From Saprospiraceae bacterium UBA7328 (GTDB taxonomy: Bacteria > Bacteroidota > Bacteroidia > Chitinophagales > Saprospiraceae), in contig DKPS01000118.1 in assembly GCA_002471345.1 (NCBI GenBank), positions 2,883 to 34,491 of the forward strand: a stretch of DNA of 31,609 bases, written 5' to 3'. Below, one piece after another: positions 7,681 to 16,035 of the stretch; the stretch's first letter is position 1; every line of letters starts with the position of its first letter. The position numbers and the translations under genes were made by a program. A model generated the notes under the pieces. It had not been told where the DNA came from, ran no database searches, and worked only from the letters and a program-made list of their open reading frames with translations.

Positions 7681-8210
7681 TAAGACGAAAGTTCTACATA
7701 TACATATTCGCCCTCTATCTCTGTGACCCTCACATCAGCTCCTGTTGCAATGTCTTTCTTTAGATTTGATTTTGCTTTGAGCTCCCTCATAGCTCCATTG
7801 ACATCAATATGTACAATACCACTACCCTTTCCTGACGGAATTTTAAGATAGACCGAACCTGTCTTAAAAAGTGCATCATTCATACTCCAATTTACATTCT
7901 CTTCATTTTTCAGAAGAAGTTTCAAAATATAATTGAGCAACATGATAGCTAGCACGCCACATATGGTACCAACAAAAATTGCAAACCCCATGTGGTTATT
8001 AGTAGTCAAAAGAATTTTTACGACCCATGAACTTACTGAAACAAAAGTCAGTGCTCCTTTAATAGCTCCTAATCCTCCTGAGGAGTCTGTATCTGTATCA
8101 GCCGAACCTACATCAAAATCTAAATCCAAGCCACCTATAAGTGACATCAACATCATTAATATCAGGATCCCTCCGGTAGTAATAGAAATCCAGGTGAGAA
8201 TAGTGATCAT
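7680..8210 (-). CDS. NfeD-like membrane protein (YuaF-type flotillin partner)
   Basis: A 176-residue inner-membrane protein. There is a membrane segment at about 5-26, then an Asp-rich loop (LDLDFDVGSADTDTD), two further hydrophobic stretches at about 50-70 and 75-98, and a C-terminal soluble beta-barrel (about 105-176). That domain has GKGSGIVHIDVNGAMRELKA and ends in VRVTEIEGEYVYVELSS, matching the OB-fold NfeD domain. Short NfeD proteins of this kind lack the serine-protease domain and are encoded next to flotillins, as here (flotillin begins 63 bases downstream). The likely role is a structural partner of the flotillin in the membrane. The acidic loop between the first two helices is also seen in YuaF-like proteins. 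Family assignment is good. Confidence 0.85.
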   Translation of the reverse strand: MITILTWISITTGGILILMMLMSLIGGLDLDFDVGSADTDTDSSGGLGAIKGALTFVSVSSWVVKILLTTNNHMGFAIFVGTICGVLAIMLLNYILKLLLKNEENVNWSMNDALFKTGSVYLKIPSGKGSGIVHIDVNGAMRELKAKSNLKKDIATGADVRVTEIEGEYVYVELSS

Positions 8211-8780
8211 GATATATGATTTAGAAAGGTGAAATAATACTCGTTAAGTGATCTTGTGATTCTTACTTCCTCCAAATTGGAAAGGTTTCATTAAGAGCTT
8301 CTTAACATTTAATAATAAACCAAAATATATCTCAATTCAGTTTCATCAACCTCCTCCATTTCTATGAGTACAAGTAAAATCTCGACGAGAAGTTCCAATT
8401 TACGATGTCAGGACTAAGAATTAAAGATCAAAAAGAAGGGAAATCATGGTAAATGGAATTAAACATCACATTTCTAAAAAACAGAAATCTCAAATCAGAT
8501 GTTAGAATAATAAACAGGCTAGGTTAGTATTTTTTAATGTCTTGAGTTATTAAACTGAAGATAAATTTCCAGTGTTTTTAGAATTACAAGCAAAAATGCC
8601 TCCTTCAAATGAAAGAGGCATTTATTATATAGAACACTATGCTATTATGATTAAACTGAATCCATGCTGAATATTAATTTTTAAAGCCTCAAACAGAAAA
8701 CATAATTTTATTCTTAAAGGAATCATTGATAATTTAGAAATCAAAAATATATTAAGCTAACTTGTACTTCTAGATTCGCA
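8211..8780. other. 570-base intergenic region between the NfeD gene and the beta-oxidation operon
   Basis: This AT-rich gap holds the promoter side of the NfeD-flotillin operon (near 8211-8400) and the terminator of the beta-oxidation operon at 8594-8623 (listed separately). The open frames are shorter than 20 codons and show no family resemblance. I see no tRNA-like fold or repeat array. The part from about 8400 to 8590 contains nothing I can name. Confidence 0.5.
8594..8623 (-). terminator. Rho-independent terminator of the beta-oxidation operon
   Basis: A perfect 9-bp stem, AAATGCCTC against GAGGCATTT, is extended by three further pairs after one mismatch and closed by an AAAT loop. On the minus strand it is followed by TTGCTTG, so the stem's own T-run plus the tail gives ATTTTTGCTTG. 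It lies about 160 bases beyond the stop codon of the hydratase/dehydrogenase gene. On the plus strand the tail is less T-rich, so it mainly fits the minus strand. Confidence 0.75.
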
Positions 8781-10940
8781 TCAACCTTTACCAAAATCAT
8801 GAACCATCTTACCGGAATCAGCCAATGCCCTTAATGAGGTAGGCACAGTCCATCTTGATCCATATTTTTTCTCAAATTCATCACATTCAGCAACAAACTC
8901 TTTAACACCTACAAAATCAATATAAGATATTGCCCCACCTGTATAGATTGGGAAACCCCATCCTAAAACAGAGCCGATATCTCCATCAACAACAGAGGTC
9001 AACACCCCCTCATCAAGACATCTAAAACTTTCTAATGCCTGTCTGTGCATTATTCTTTTAGCAACCGTTTCTTTATCAAGAGTATCTACATTTGACTTGA
9101 ATATCTTGCCCAATTCAGACCAAAGTTTCTTTTTCCCACCTTCTGGATAATCATAAAACCCTGCCCCAGCTTTCTTACCACCTCTACCATGCTCTTTTAC
9201 CATTTTCTTTGCCATCTCATATGACCTTGTCTGAGAAGGATGTTTATCAGTGGATGGATCACTTTCATACACATGCATGCCCAATGTGAGACTCACTTCA
9301 TCTTGCACTGCTAATGGCCCTACCGGCATTCCTTTTGTCTTCGCAACATTTTCTATCATTGCTGCCGGCACTCCTTCCTCTAGTAGAAACATGCCCTCAG
9401 AAACAAAAGTGCCAAAACATCTGGAAGTAAAGAATCCTCTACTATCATTAACTACTATTGGTATTTTACCAATTGCAACTGTATAATCGACAGCAGCTGC
9501 AATAGCCTTAGGTCCTGTTTTTTCACCTTTTATAATTTCTACCAGTGGCATTTTATCTACAGGTGAAAAGAAATGTATACCAATAAAATTTTCAGGCCTT
9601 TCTGATGCCAGGGCCAATTGAGTTATAGGAATAGTGGAAGTATTAGAGCCATATACTTTATCTGCTGCTAAGACTGCTTCAGTTTGTTTAGTAACTTTTG
9701 CTTTTAATTCCGGATTCTCAAATACAGCTTCAATAATTAAGTCCGACCCTTCTACTGCGCTTGGGTCATCAGTAGGATGAATTTTTGAGAGCAGAGCTTC
9801 AGCCTTTTCAGGAGTACTTCGTCCTCTCTTCATTGCTTTTTCAAGAAGCACACGAGAGTAATCTTTCCCTTTGTCAGCACCTTCTTGAGTCACGTCCTTT
9901 AATACTGCCTCCATTCCTGCTTTTGCCGATACATATGCTATACCAGCACCCATCATCCCGGCACCAAGAATTCCCAATTTCTTCACTTCATATTTAGGCT
10001 CATCTTTAGGTCTTGCCTTTCCTTTCTTCGCATTTTGCATTCCCATGAAGCCTGTCCGAATCATATTCTTAGCTTCCTTGGTTGCAATTACCTTTGTAAA
10101 GTATCTTGCTTCCACCTCTACGGCTCTATCCATTGGCATAGAGAGACTATCGTGCACTACACTCAGAATTGCATTAGCAGCTGGGTAATTTCCATGAGTC
10201 ATTTTTCGCAAATTCCCAATGGCTCCCATCATCGTCTGAGCTCCATTCGGAGACATTAATCCTCCTCCAGGAATTTTATGCTTCTTATTGTCCCATGGCT
10301 GCACTGGATTTGGATTTGCCTCAATCCATGCTTTTGCTTTAGCAATCATCTCTTCTTGATTCTCAGCAATATCATTTACCAATCCATCTTTTAAGGCTTT
10401 TTCTGGACGAGCTTCTATGCCCTGCATCAAATACATCAGGCCATTTTGGATACCCAAAAGATACGGAGCTTTGACCGTACCTGCTCCTCCAGGTAGAAGG
10501 CCCACTTTTACTTCTGGAAAACCAAGCTTTATTCTGTGATTATTTAATACTATTCTGTGGTGACATACAAGACATAACTCTAATCCTCCTCCCATTGCAG
10601 TACCATTTATAGCCGCTACAAAAGGCTTGCCTCCAGTTTCGATCTGTCTGAAAGCGGTATGCATTTTCATCATTCCATTGAACTGTTCAACTGGATCACC
10701 ACCCGCTTTTTTCAATTCGCGTAAGTCAGCTCCTGGCATAAACATTTTCTGTCCAGAAGTAATTATTACCCCTTTGACATTCTCATCTTTGATAGCATCA
10801 TTAGCAATCTCAATGAACTCATTAATAAATTCTATACTGAATAAATTCGTTGGATTATTCTTCTGATCTATAGTGAATAATGCAACTCCATCACTCCCTA
10901 TTTCGTAACTAAAAAGATCATTTTTTATATTCTTACTCAT
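8781..10940 (-). CDS. fadJ: Bifunctional enoyl-CoA hydratase / 3-hydroxyacyl-CoA dehydrogenase
   Basis: A 719-residue multifunctional enzyme carrying out the second and third steps of the beta-oxidation spiral. The N-terminal crotonase domain (about 1-290) has the oxyanion-hole motif GTAMGGGLELCL and the second catalytic Glu in GFPEVKVGLLPGGAG. The dehydrogenase part begins with the NAD-binding LGILGAGMMGAGIAYVSA (about 323-340) and carries the catalytic His in GIHFFSPVDKMPLVEII, then NDSRGFFTSRC. The C-terminal domains are complete. The length fits the FadB/FadJ alpha subunit. It begins 49 bases after the thiolase stop, so the two form an operon with thiolase first. The symbol is used for the family; FadB versus FadJ type cannot be decided firmly by eye. 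Confidence 0.93.
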   Translation of the reverse strand: MSKNIKNDLFSYEIGSDGVALFTIDQKNNPTNLFSIEFINEFIEIANDAIKDENVKGVIITSGQKMFMPGADLRELKKAGGDPVEQFNGMMKMHTAFRQIETGGKPFVAAINGTAMGGGLELCLVCHHRIVLNNHRIKLGFPEVKVGLLPGGAGTVKAPYLLGIQNGLMYLMQGIEARPEKALKDGLVNDIAENQEEMIAKAKAWIEANPNPVQPWDNKKHKIPGGGLMSPNGAQTMMGAIGNLRKMTHGNYPAANAILSVVHDSLSMPMDRAVEVEARYFTKVIATKEAKNMIRTGFMGMQNAKKGKARPKDEPKYEVKKLGILGAGMMGAGIAYVSAKAGMEAVLKDVTQEGADKGKDYSRVLLEKAMKRGRSTPEKAEALLSKIHPTDDPSAVEGSDLIIEAVFENPELKAKVTKQTEAVLAADKVYGSNTSTIPITQLALASERPENFIGIHFFSPVDKMPLVEIIKGEKTGPKAIAAAVDYTVAIGKIPIVVNDSRGFFTSRCFGTFVSEGMFLLEEGVPAAMIENVAKTKGMPVGPLAVQDEVSLTLGMHVYESDPSTDKHPSQTRSYEMAKKMVKEHGRGGKKAGAGFYDYPEGGKKKLWSELGKIFKSNVDTLDKETVAKRIMHRQALESFRCLDEGVLTSVVDGDIGSVLGWGFPIYTGGAISYIDFVGVKEFVAECDEFEKKYGSRWTVPTSLRALADSGKMVHDFGKG

Positions 10941-10969
10941 TTAGTTTTTCTTGTTCTATTTTATAATAA

Positions 10970-10988
10970 ACTATTGATAATCAATAGT
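10970..10988. promoter_or_regulatory. Perfect 19-base palindrome between the thiolase and FadJ genes
   Basis: ACTATTGAT and ATCAATAGT are perfect inverted arms around a single A. They fill the centre of the 49-base gap between the two beta-oxidation genes, directly after the thiolase stop codon. As RNA this gives an 8-bp stem with a TAA triloop, which could protect or process the upstream message. As DNA it has the symmetry of a dimeric repressor operator. I cannot tell which. Confidence 0.5.
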
Positions 10989-10989
10989 C

Positions 10990-12192
10990 TTACACCCTCT
11001 CTATTACAGTGGCAATACCCATTCCTCCCCCAATACAAAGAGTTACTAAACCTGTCGATTTATCTTGTCTTTCCAATTCGTCAATGAGCGTTCCCATGAG
11101 CATACAACCAGTAGCTCCCAGAGGGTGACCTAAAGCAATAGCTCCACCATTGACATTCACTTTATCTTGTTGAACCCCAGAATCTTGCATAAAACGCATT
11201 GGAACCACAGCAAAAGCTTCATTCACCTCATAGAGATCTATATCATCGAAGGTCATCCCTGCCTGCTTCAGAGCTTTTCTACTTGCTGGTGCTGGACCTA
11301 CTAACATCATTGTTGGATCTGTACCGTATACTGACGCAGCCTTAATTTTTGCTCTTGGCTTAATACCTAACTTCTTACCTGCTTCATTATTTCCAATTAG
11401 AGCAATAGCCGCTCCATCAACAATGGCTGAGGAGTTTCCAGCATGATGAATATGAGGAATCTCTTCAATTTCTGGGTATCTATCCAAAGCCACAGCATCA
11501 AAACCTCCCATTTTACCCATCATTTCAAAAGAAGGATTAAGCCCATTCAAGCCATCGAGAGTAGTCTGAGGACGAATATTTTCGTCTGTATCTAAAACTG
11601 TGATACCATTAACATCTCTAATTGGAATTCTTGATTTGAATCTTTTTTCCGCTTCAGCAGCTGCAGCTTTTACTTGAGACTCCAGAGCGAAAGCATCAAC
11701 ATCATTTCTGTCAAATCCATATTTTGCAGCGATTAGATCTGCAGATATCCCTTGTGGAATGGCATGACCCGGAAGTGCTACCGCAGGATCCATCATTAAT
11801 GCTCCACCATCAGATCCCATTTTTACTCTGCTCATACTTTCTACTCCTCCTGCAATAATGATATCAGAAAAGCCAGATTTCACATACGCCCCTGCTTGAT
11901 TAATTGCTTCTAATCCAGACCCACAAAATCTATTTAAAGTAACTCCACACAAATGATCTCCATATCCAGATTGCTGAGCAGCAGTTTTAGCAATATTAGC
12001 TCCTTGATCCATCACCTGAGTCACACATCCTAAGATGATATCCTCAATTAACTCTGGATCAAAATCATGCTTAGCTTTAAGGTCTTTCAGGATTTGGGTT
12101 ACTAAATATGTAGGAGTAAATCCAAAAAGTGATCCTTTTTTATTTCCTTTTCCTCTTACCGTTCTGACGGCATCGTAGATATATGCTTCCAT
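10990..12192 (-). CDS. fadA: Acetyl-CoA C-acyltransferase (3-ketoacyl-CoA thiolase)
   Basis: A 400-residue thiolase, the last step of beta-oxidation, releasing acetyl-CoA. The three catalytic signatures are present: nucleophile C90 in LNRFCGSGLEAI, H356 in GGAIALGHPLGATGC, and C386 in TLCIGGGMGI. The NEAF motif (YEVNEAFAVVP) that positions the second substrate is intact. It is first in a two-gene minus-strand operon with the bifunctional hydratase/dehydrogenase, matching the two subunits of a trifunctional-type complex. Its own promoter must lie in the 425-base gap upstream. Chain-length preference cannot be read from sequence; the FadI alternative is possible. Confidence 0.93.
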   Translation of the reverse strand: MEAYIYDAVRTVRGKGNKKGSLFGFTPTYLVTQILKDLKAKHDFDPELIEDIILGCVTQVMDQGANIAKTAAQQSGYGDHLCGVTLNRFCGSGLEAINQAGAYVKSGFSDIIIAGGVESMSRVKMGSDGGALMMDPAVALPGHAIPQGISADLIAAKYGFDRNDVDAFALESQVKAAAAEAEKRFKSRIPIRDVNGITVLDTDENIRPQTTLDGLNGLNPSFEMMGKMGGFDAVALDRYPEIEEIPHIHHAGNSSAIVDGAAIALIGNNEAGKKLGIKPRAKIKAASVYGTDPTMMLVGPAPASRKALKQAGMTFDDIDLYEVNEAFAVVPMRFMQDSGVQQDKVNVNGGAIALGHPLGATGCMLMGTLIDELERQDKSTGLVTLCIGGGMGIATVIERV

Positions 12193-12617
12193 GATTTTGT
12201 GTTAATTTCTAATTTGAATAGGTAATCTATATTTAGATTTTATTGACTCGGCGAATTTACTTTGATTGGGCCTTGAGTTCAAGCATGACTAGTTTAATAA
12301 GAAATGGCAAATTGGATAATTATAGAAGTTTAAGTGATCAGATAAAATCAATCCAAAGCACTTCAGATTTGTCCAAAACATATCATTAGATTCAAGTCAT
12401 ATACTGAAGAGAAATGGCATTTTGATTGAATAGAATATAGGAAAATACAAGTATAAGCAATACTAAAATCAAAATATAACATTCCCACTCAACAAATCTT
12501 GGTCAAGTAAGACTAACGGATTCCACAGTTTAATTAACACTTGCATCACTTTTGTCATGCCATCTATACGTGAATCAGCGCATATAGGGTACAGGTTTCA
12601 CAAAGATTGGCCATGTA
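12193..12617. other. 425-base intergenic region upstream of the beta-oxidation operon
   Basis: This AT-rich gap lies between the end of the MBL-rhodanese gene and the start of the thiolase gene, both on the minus strand. It must contain the thiolase promoter near 12193-12300. A short imperfect stem (GCATCAC, TTTT, GTCATGC at about 12544-12561) lies downstream of the MBL gene but has no T-tract, so it is not called as a terminator. No coding sequence or known regulatory motif is recognised. Confidence 0.5.
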
Positions 12618-14021
12618 TCATTTTGACAGACTTGGGCATGAGTTTTCGATCAATTCAAAATTTGTATCTTTTATTGCTGCCATTCCCCCTCTAATATCTT
12701 TGAAATTATGTATTCCTCTGGATTTAAGAATCGACGATGCAATCACGGATCTAAAACCACTGGCACAATGCATGAAAAAGGTTTCATCTGAGGGTAATTC
12801 CTGAAGGTGGTTATTGATATTTGTTAGAGGTATATTTGCCGCTTCAGCAACTCCTAAAAGGTTAAATTCAGACTCTTTCCTCACATCAATGATTGCTGGA
12901 GCATCCAATTTCGCCAAGTCCTCAGCTGAAATCTGACCAATTGAGTCTAATTCAAAACCTGCATCCCGCCATGATTCTATCCCTCCTCGGAGATATCCTA
13001 TTGTATTGTCAAATCCAACACGAGATAACCTAGTTACTGCTTCTTCTACTCTTTCTTCATCTACTACCAGTAGAATTTGAGTTTCTACATCTCTAATCAA
13101 ATCACCTACCCAAGGTGCAAAGCTTCCATCTAAGCCTATGAATATTGATCTTGGGATATGACTATTCACAAAATCTGATTTTGATCTAACATCTAATACC
13201 AATGCACCTGTCTCACCAGCAATAAGCTCAAATTCTTTAGGATCTAATGCTCGGCTTCCTTGCTTCAAAACTTTATCTATACTCTGGTATCCTTCCTTGT
13301 TCATTTTTACATTCACAGGAAAATATGCTGGTGGTGGAAGTAGTCCGTCAGTCACTTCTTTTATGAATTCATCTTTTGTCATATCTGCTCTTAAAGCATA
13401 ATTCACCTTCTTTTGATTGCCTAGCGTATCTACAGTCTCTTTCATCATATTCTTACCACATGCAGATCCAGCACCATGTGCAGGATAGACTATTACATCA
13501 TCATTTAAAGGCATTATCTTATTGCGTAAACTTTCGTAAAGCATCCCGGCTAAATCTTCTTGAGTCATATGCGCAGATTTTTGAGCTAAATCTGGTCTTC
13601 CTACATCACCTAGAAAAAGAGTATCGCCAGAAAATATTGCATGATCCTTTCCCAATTCATCTTTAAGTAAGTAAGTTGTACTTTCTAGAGTATGCCCAGG
13701 AGTATGAATAGCAGTAATTGTAATATTTCCTAATTTAAAAATTTGAGAGTCTTCTGCTACTATGCAGTCAAATTTTGGATTTGCATCAGGGCCATACACT
13801 ATCTCAGCTCCTGTTTTTTCAGCTAAAGTCACATGACCGCTTACAAAATCAGCATGAAAATGTGTTTCGAAAATATATTTGATCTTTGCATTTGATTCCT
13901 CAGCCTTGTCTATATAGTTTTTTACTTCTCTAAGTGGATCTATTATTGCAACTTCTCCATCACTTTCTATGTAGTATGCTCCTTGAGCAAGGCAACCTGT
14001 ATATATTTGTTCGATAATCAT
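12618..14021 (-). CDS. Persulfide-dioxygenase-like MBL-fold protein with two rhodanese domains
   Basis: A 467-residue cytoplasmic protein. The metallo-beta-lactamase domain (1 to about 250) has THFHADFVSGH (H54, H56, D58), H110 in HTPGHTLES, D133 in SGDTLFLGDVGRPDL, and H182. This set is typical of ETHE1-type persulfide dioxygenases, which oxidise glutathione persulfide to sulfite with one iron. The first rhodanese domain (about 265-355) lacks the catalytic Cys: LLVVDEERV stands where the Cys loop should be. The second (about 362-460) keeps it as C419 in MHCASGFRS. So the protein pairs sulfane-sulfur transfer with oxidation. A perfect CRP-type palindrome is centred about 64 bases upstream of its start, and a SulP transporter and Crp-type regulator lie nearby. 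The dioxygenase activity is inferred from family. Confidence 0.88.
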   Translation of the reverse strand: MIIEQIYTGCLAQGAYYIESDGEVAIIDPLREVKNYIDKAEESNAKIKYIFETHFHADFVSGHVTLAEKTGAEIVYGPDANPKFDCIVAEDSQIFKLGNITITAIHTPGHTLESTTYLLKDELGKDHAIFSGDTLFLGDVGRPDLAQKSAHMTQEDLAGMLYESLRNKIMPLNDDVIVYPAHGAGSACGKNMMKETVDTLGNQKKVNYALRADMTKDEFIKEVTDGLLPPPAYFPVNVKMNKEGYQSIDKVLKQGSRALDPKEFELIAGETGALVLDVRSKSDFVNSHIPRSIFIGLDGSFAPWVGDLIRDVETQILLVVDEERVEEAVTRLSRVGFDNTIGYLRGGIESWRDAGFELDSIGQISAEDLAKLDAPAIIDVRKESEFNLLGVAEAANIPLTNINNHLQELPSDETFFMHCASGFRSVIASSILKSRGIHNFKDIRGGMAAIKDTNFELIENSCPSLSK

Positions 14022-14076
14022 GATATTCTATTTAGTTCTAATGCTGATGCAAATAAAAGGTGAATTAAAAGGACCG

Positions 14077-14094
14077 GTGTGACAATTGTCACAC
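14077..14094. promoter_or_regulatory. Perfect CRP/FNR-type operator palindrome
   Basis: GTGTGACAATTGTCACAC is an 18-base perfect palindrome and contains the exact CRP-class consensus TGTGA-N6-TCACA. It lies in the 94-base divergent region between the MBL-rhodanese gene (minus) and the kinase-like gene (plus). Its centre is about 64 bases from the MBL start and 30 bases from the kinase start. Towards the MBL gene, a -7-like TTTATTTG ends about 35 bases from the centre, which would put the site near -40, a usual activator position. The likely binder is the Crp-type protein encoded at 17781-18461. Confidence 0.8.
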
Positions 14095-14115
14095 AACAAA
14101 TAAGTAATTTATTAA

Positions 14116-15156
14116 ATGAAAGGTATTGATTTCATAACTGTAGTAAAAAATGCTTGGCGAGAATATGATGATAGTCGCATCATATTAGATATCTCAGATA
14201 TAAGTGCAATGGTTTCCACAAATCATGTGTATAGAATAAAATTTCTTGATCAGAGTATAATCATTGCCAAATTGTCCTATTTTGGAAAGTATGAACACTT
14301 CGTAGAAGATCATTCCATTATCAATTCTCTTTCTAATAATTTACCTGAGCCTTTTGATAACTTTTTAGCACGTTCTCTTATGAAGAAGAATGAGCTTTAT
14401 GTTCATCATCACATCAGTGAATTACTGGACGTTTGGGTCGTATTTTACAGACCTATAAAAATAAAACAAAAGCTCCCTAGTCGACTTGGCGAACATCATA
14501 TCACAAAACTTGCTGAGCAATTTGGTCTATTTCATAAAGCTTGCACAAAAGTGCGTCACACATTACCTGAATCCTCAAAGTCCACTCAAACGGACATCCA
14601 GGACTTATTAGATTTTTTGCAGACAAAAGAAGGGCATTTCGAATATGGAATTGTTAGAAAAGAATTAGAAACCCAATGTCATACTTTTCTTGAATTTTAT
14701 GAATATTCTCAAACAGAAGACATTCCCATAATTCCTGTTTTTGTGGATTGGAATATTGGTAATTTTTCAGTAACAAAGAGTTTAAGACTCTATTCACGTT
14801 GGGACTATGACTGGTTCAGAATGAGCACAAGAATGATGGATTTCTATTTCTTAAGTCGCGTTGTTTCTGATGTAGGTGATCGGACAATATTTACATACAA
14901 TATTAAAGTCTTAAAGGAAGAGAGATTTATTCTGTTTTTGAAAAAATATCATGAAGTCTTTCCCCTCACAGAGCTAGAAATCAGAATGTTACCTGAGATG
15001 TATCGTTTCTTCCTGCTAAATTATACAATCAAATATGGTCGATATTTCTTTCATGAAGTTTATGCAACTAAACTAAAAACTGAAGCTTTCAATTTACATT
15101 TGCCATCCATTGCAAATTTCAATGTGGATAGATTATTAAAATCTTTGAATATTTAA
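14116..15156 (+). CDS. APH/choline-kinase-fold phosphotransferase-like protein
   Basis: A 346-residue protein that looks like a divergent small-molecule kinase of the aminoglycoside phosphotransferase/choline kinase fold. K52 in IIIAKLSYF fits the ATP-binding lysine. The catalytic loop is VFVDWNIGNFSV with D211 and N216, where the usual HGDxxxxN has lost the His-Gly. The metal-binding DxD is at D230/D232 (RWDYDWFR), followed by the usual MMDFYFL helix. These spacings support a true kinase, but overall similarity is weak and the substrate is unknown. It begins a two-gene plus-strand unit with a HAD phosphatase-like gene 10 bases downstream, and its promoter region contains the CRP-type palindrome shared with the MBL-rhodanese gene. 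The pairing suggests opposing action on one metabolite, which is inference. Confidence 0.7.
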   Translation: MKGIDFITVVKNAWREYDDSRIILDISDISAMVSTNHVYRIKFLDQSIIIAKLSYFGKYEHFVEDHSIINSLSNNLPEPFDNFLARSLMKKNELYVHHHISELLDVWVVFYRPIKIKQKLPSRLGEHHITKLAEQFGLFHKACTKVRHTLPESSKSTQTDIQDLLDFLQTKEGHFEYGIVRKELETQCHTFLEFYEYSQTEDIPIIPVFVDWNIGNFSVTKSLRLYSRWDYDWFRMSTRMMDFYFLSRVVSDVGDRTIFTYNIKVLKEERFILFLKKYHEVFPLTELEIRMLPEMYRFFLLNYTIKYGRYFFHEVYATKLKTEAFNLHLPSIANFNVDRLLKSLNI

Positions 15157-15166
15157 CTAGAGAGGA

Positions 15167-16012
15167 ATGTACACAACTAAGTTTTCAGAAATAGTGCAAA
15201 AGTATGATGTTGTTTTATTTGACTCGTACGGCGTTCTAAAAAACTACAATGGGATTATCGAAGGTGCTCGAGAAACCATGGCCTCATTAGAAAAAAGAAA
15301 AGTACCTTATAGAGTTTTGACTAATGACGCATCTTCTAGCCCCAAAATGTTGAGTGAAAAATTTGAGATTGGAGGTTTGAATATTAAGACTGAGCATATT
15401 GTGACTTCGGGTATGATGGCTAAAAGTTTTTTAAGTACTAAAAGCATTAATGGGAAGGTGTTATACTTAGGTACAGAAAACTCATCTCAATACATTATAG
15501 AGGCGAATAAAGAAGCCATTTCAATTTCTGATTATGATGACTCTTTAATACATGAAATCGGTGCAGTAGTATTTTTAGATGATGAAGGTTATCAATGGTC
15601 TACAGATATAAATAAGGCAGTAAATCTTTTGAGAAAAAGAACAATACCTGTAATCGTGGCGAATTCAGATAAATTATACCCTGTTGCTAAAAATGATGTA
15701 TCCATCGCCACTGGAGCCATTGCCCAACTCGTAGAATCAATACTCAATAGAGACTTTATTCATTTTGGAAAGCCTGATGTTCAAATGTTTGCTTTTGCAT
15801 TTGATAGTCTTATAAAAGAACATGGAGAACTAAATAAATCAAAGGTATTAATGGTTGGAGATACTCTTCATACAGATATCCTTGGGGGCACAAAATTTGG
15901 AGTGGACACCTTGCTCGTCCTTTCTGGAAATACAAGTGTAAAAAATGCTGAGTCAATGATACAATCTACAGGTGTAGCACCTGACTATATTGCTGAGAGT
16001 ATAGCACATTAG
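15167..16012 (+). CDS. HAD-superfamily IIA (NagD-like) phosphatase-like protein
   Basis: A 281-residue HAD-IIA hydrolase. Motif I is VLFDSYGVL with nucleophile D19, but the second Asp of DxD, the usual acid/base, is Tyr (Y21). Motif II is LTNDAS (T52), motif III is HFGKPD, and motif IV is VGDTLHTDILGG. The C2-type cap lies between motifs II and III (roughly 60-195). A subgroup of HAD-IIA proteins has an aromatic residue at the second Asp position, so this need not mean inactivity, but phosphatase activity could be reduced or altered. It starts 10 bases after the kinase-like gene with AGAGAGG just upstream of ATG, so the two are co-transcribed. Substrate unknown. Confidence 0.85.
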   Translation: MYTTKFSEIVQKYDVVLFDSYGVLKNYNGIIEGARETMASLEKRKVPYRVLTNDASSSPKMLSEKFEIGGLNIKTEHIVTSGMMAKSFLSTKSINGKVLYLGTENSSQYIIEANKEAISISDYDDSLIHEIGAVVFLDDEGYQWSTDINKAVNLLRKRTIPVIVANSDKLYPVAKNDVSIATGAIAQLVESILNRDFIHFGKPDVQMFAFAFDSLIKEHGELNKSKVLMVGDTLHTDILGGTKFGVDTLLVLSGNTSVKNAESMIQSTGVAPDYIAESIAH

Positions 16013-16035
16013 CAACTTAAAATATTGATATAAAT

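Noticed and set aside
12544..12561. Short stem GCATCAC-TTTT-GTCATGC downstream of the MBL gene as terminator
   Set aside because: Internal mismatch, short arms and no T-tract on the minus strand.
12607..12804. 65-codon plus-strand open frame at the end of the MBL-rhodanese gene
   Set aside because: Overlaps the second rhodanese domain in antisense and has no recognisable product.
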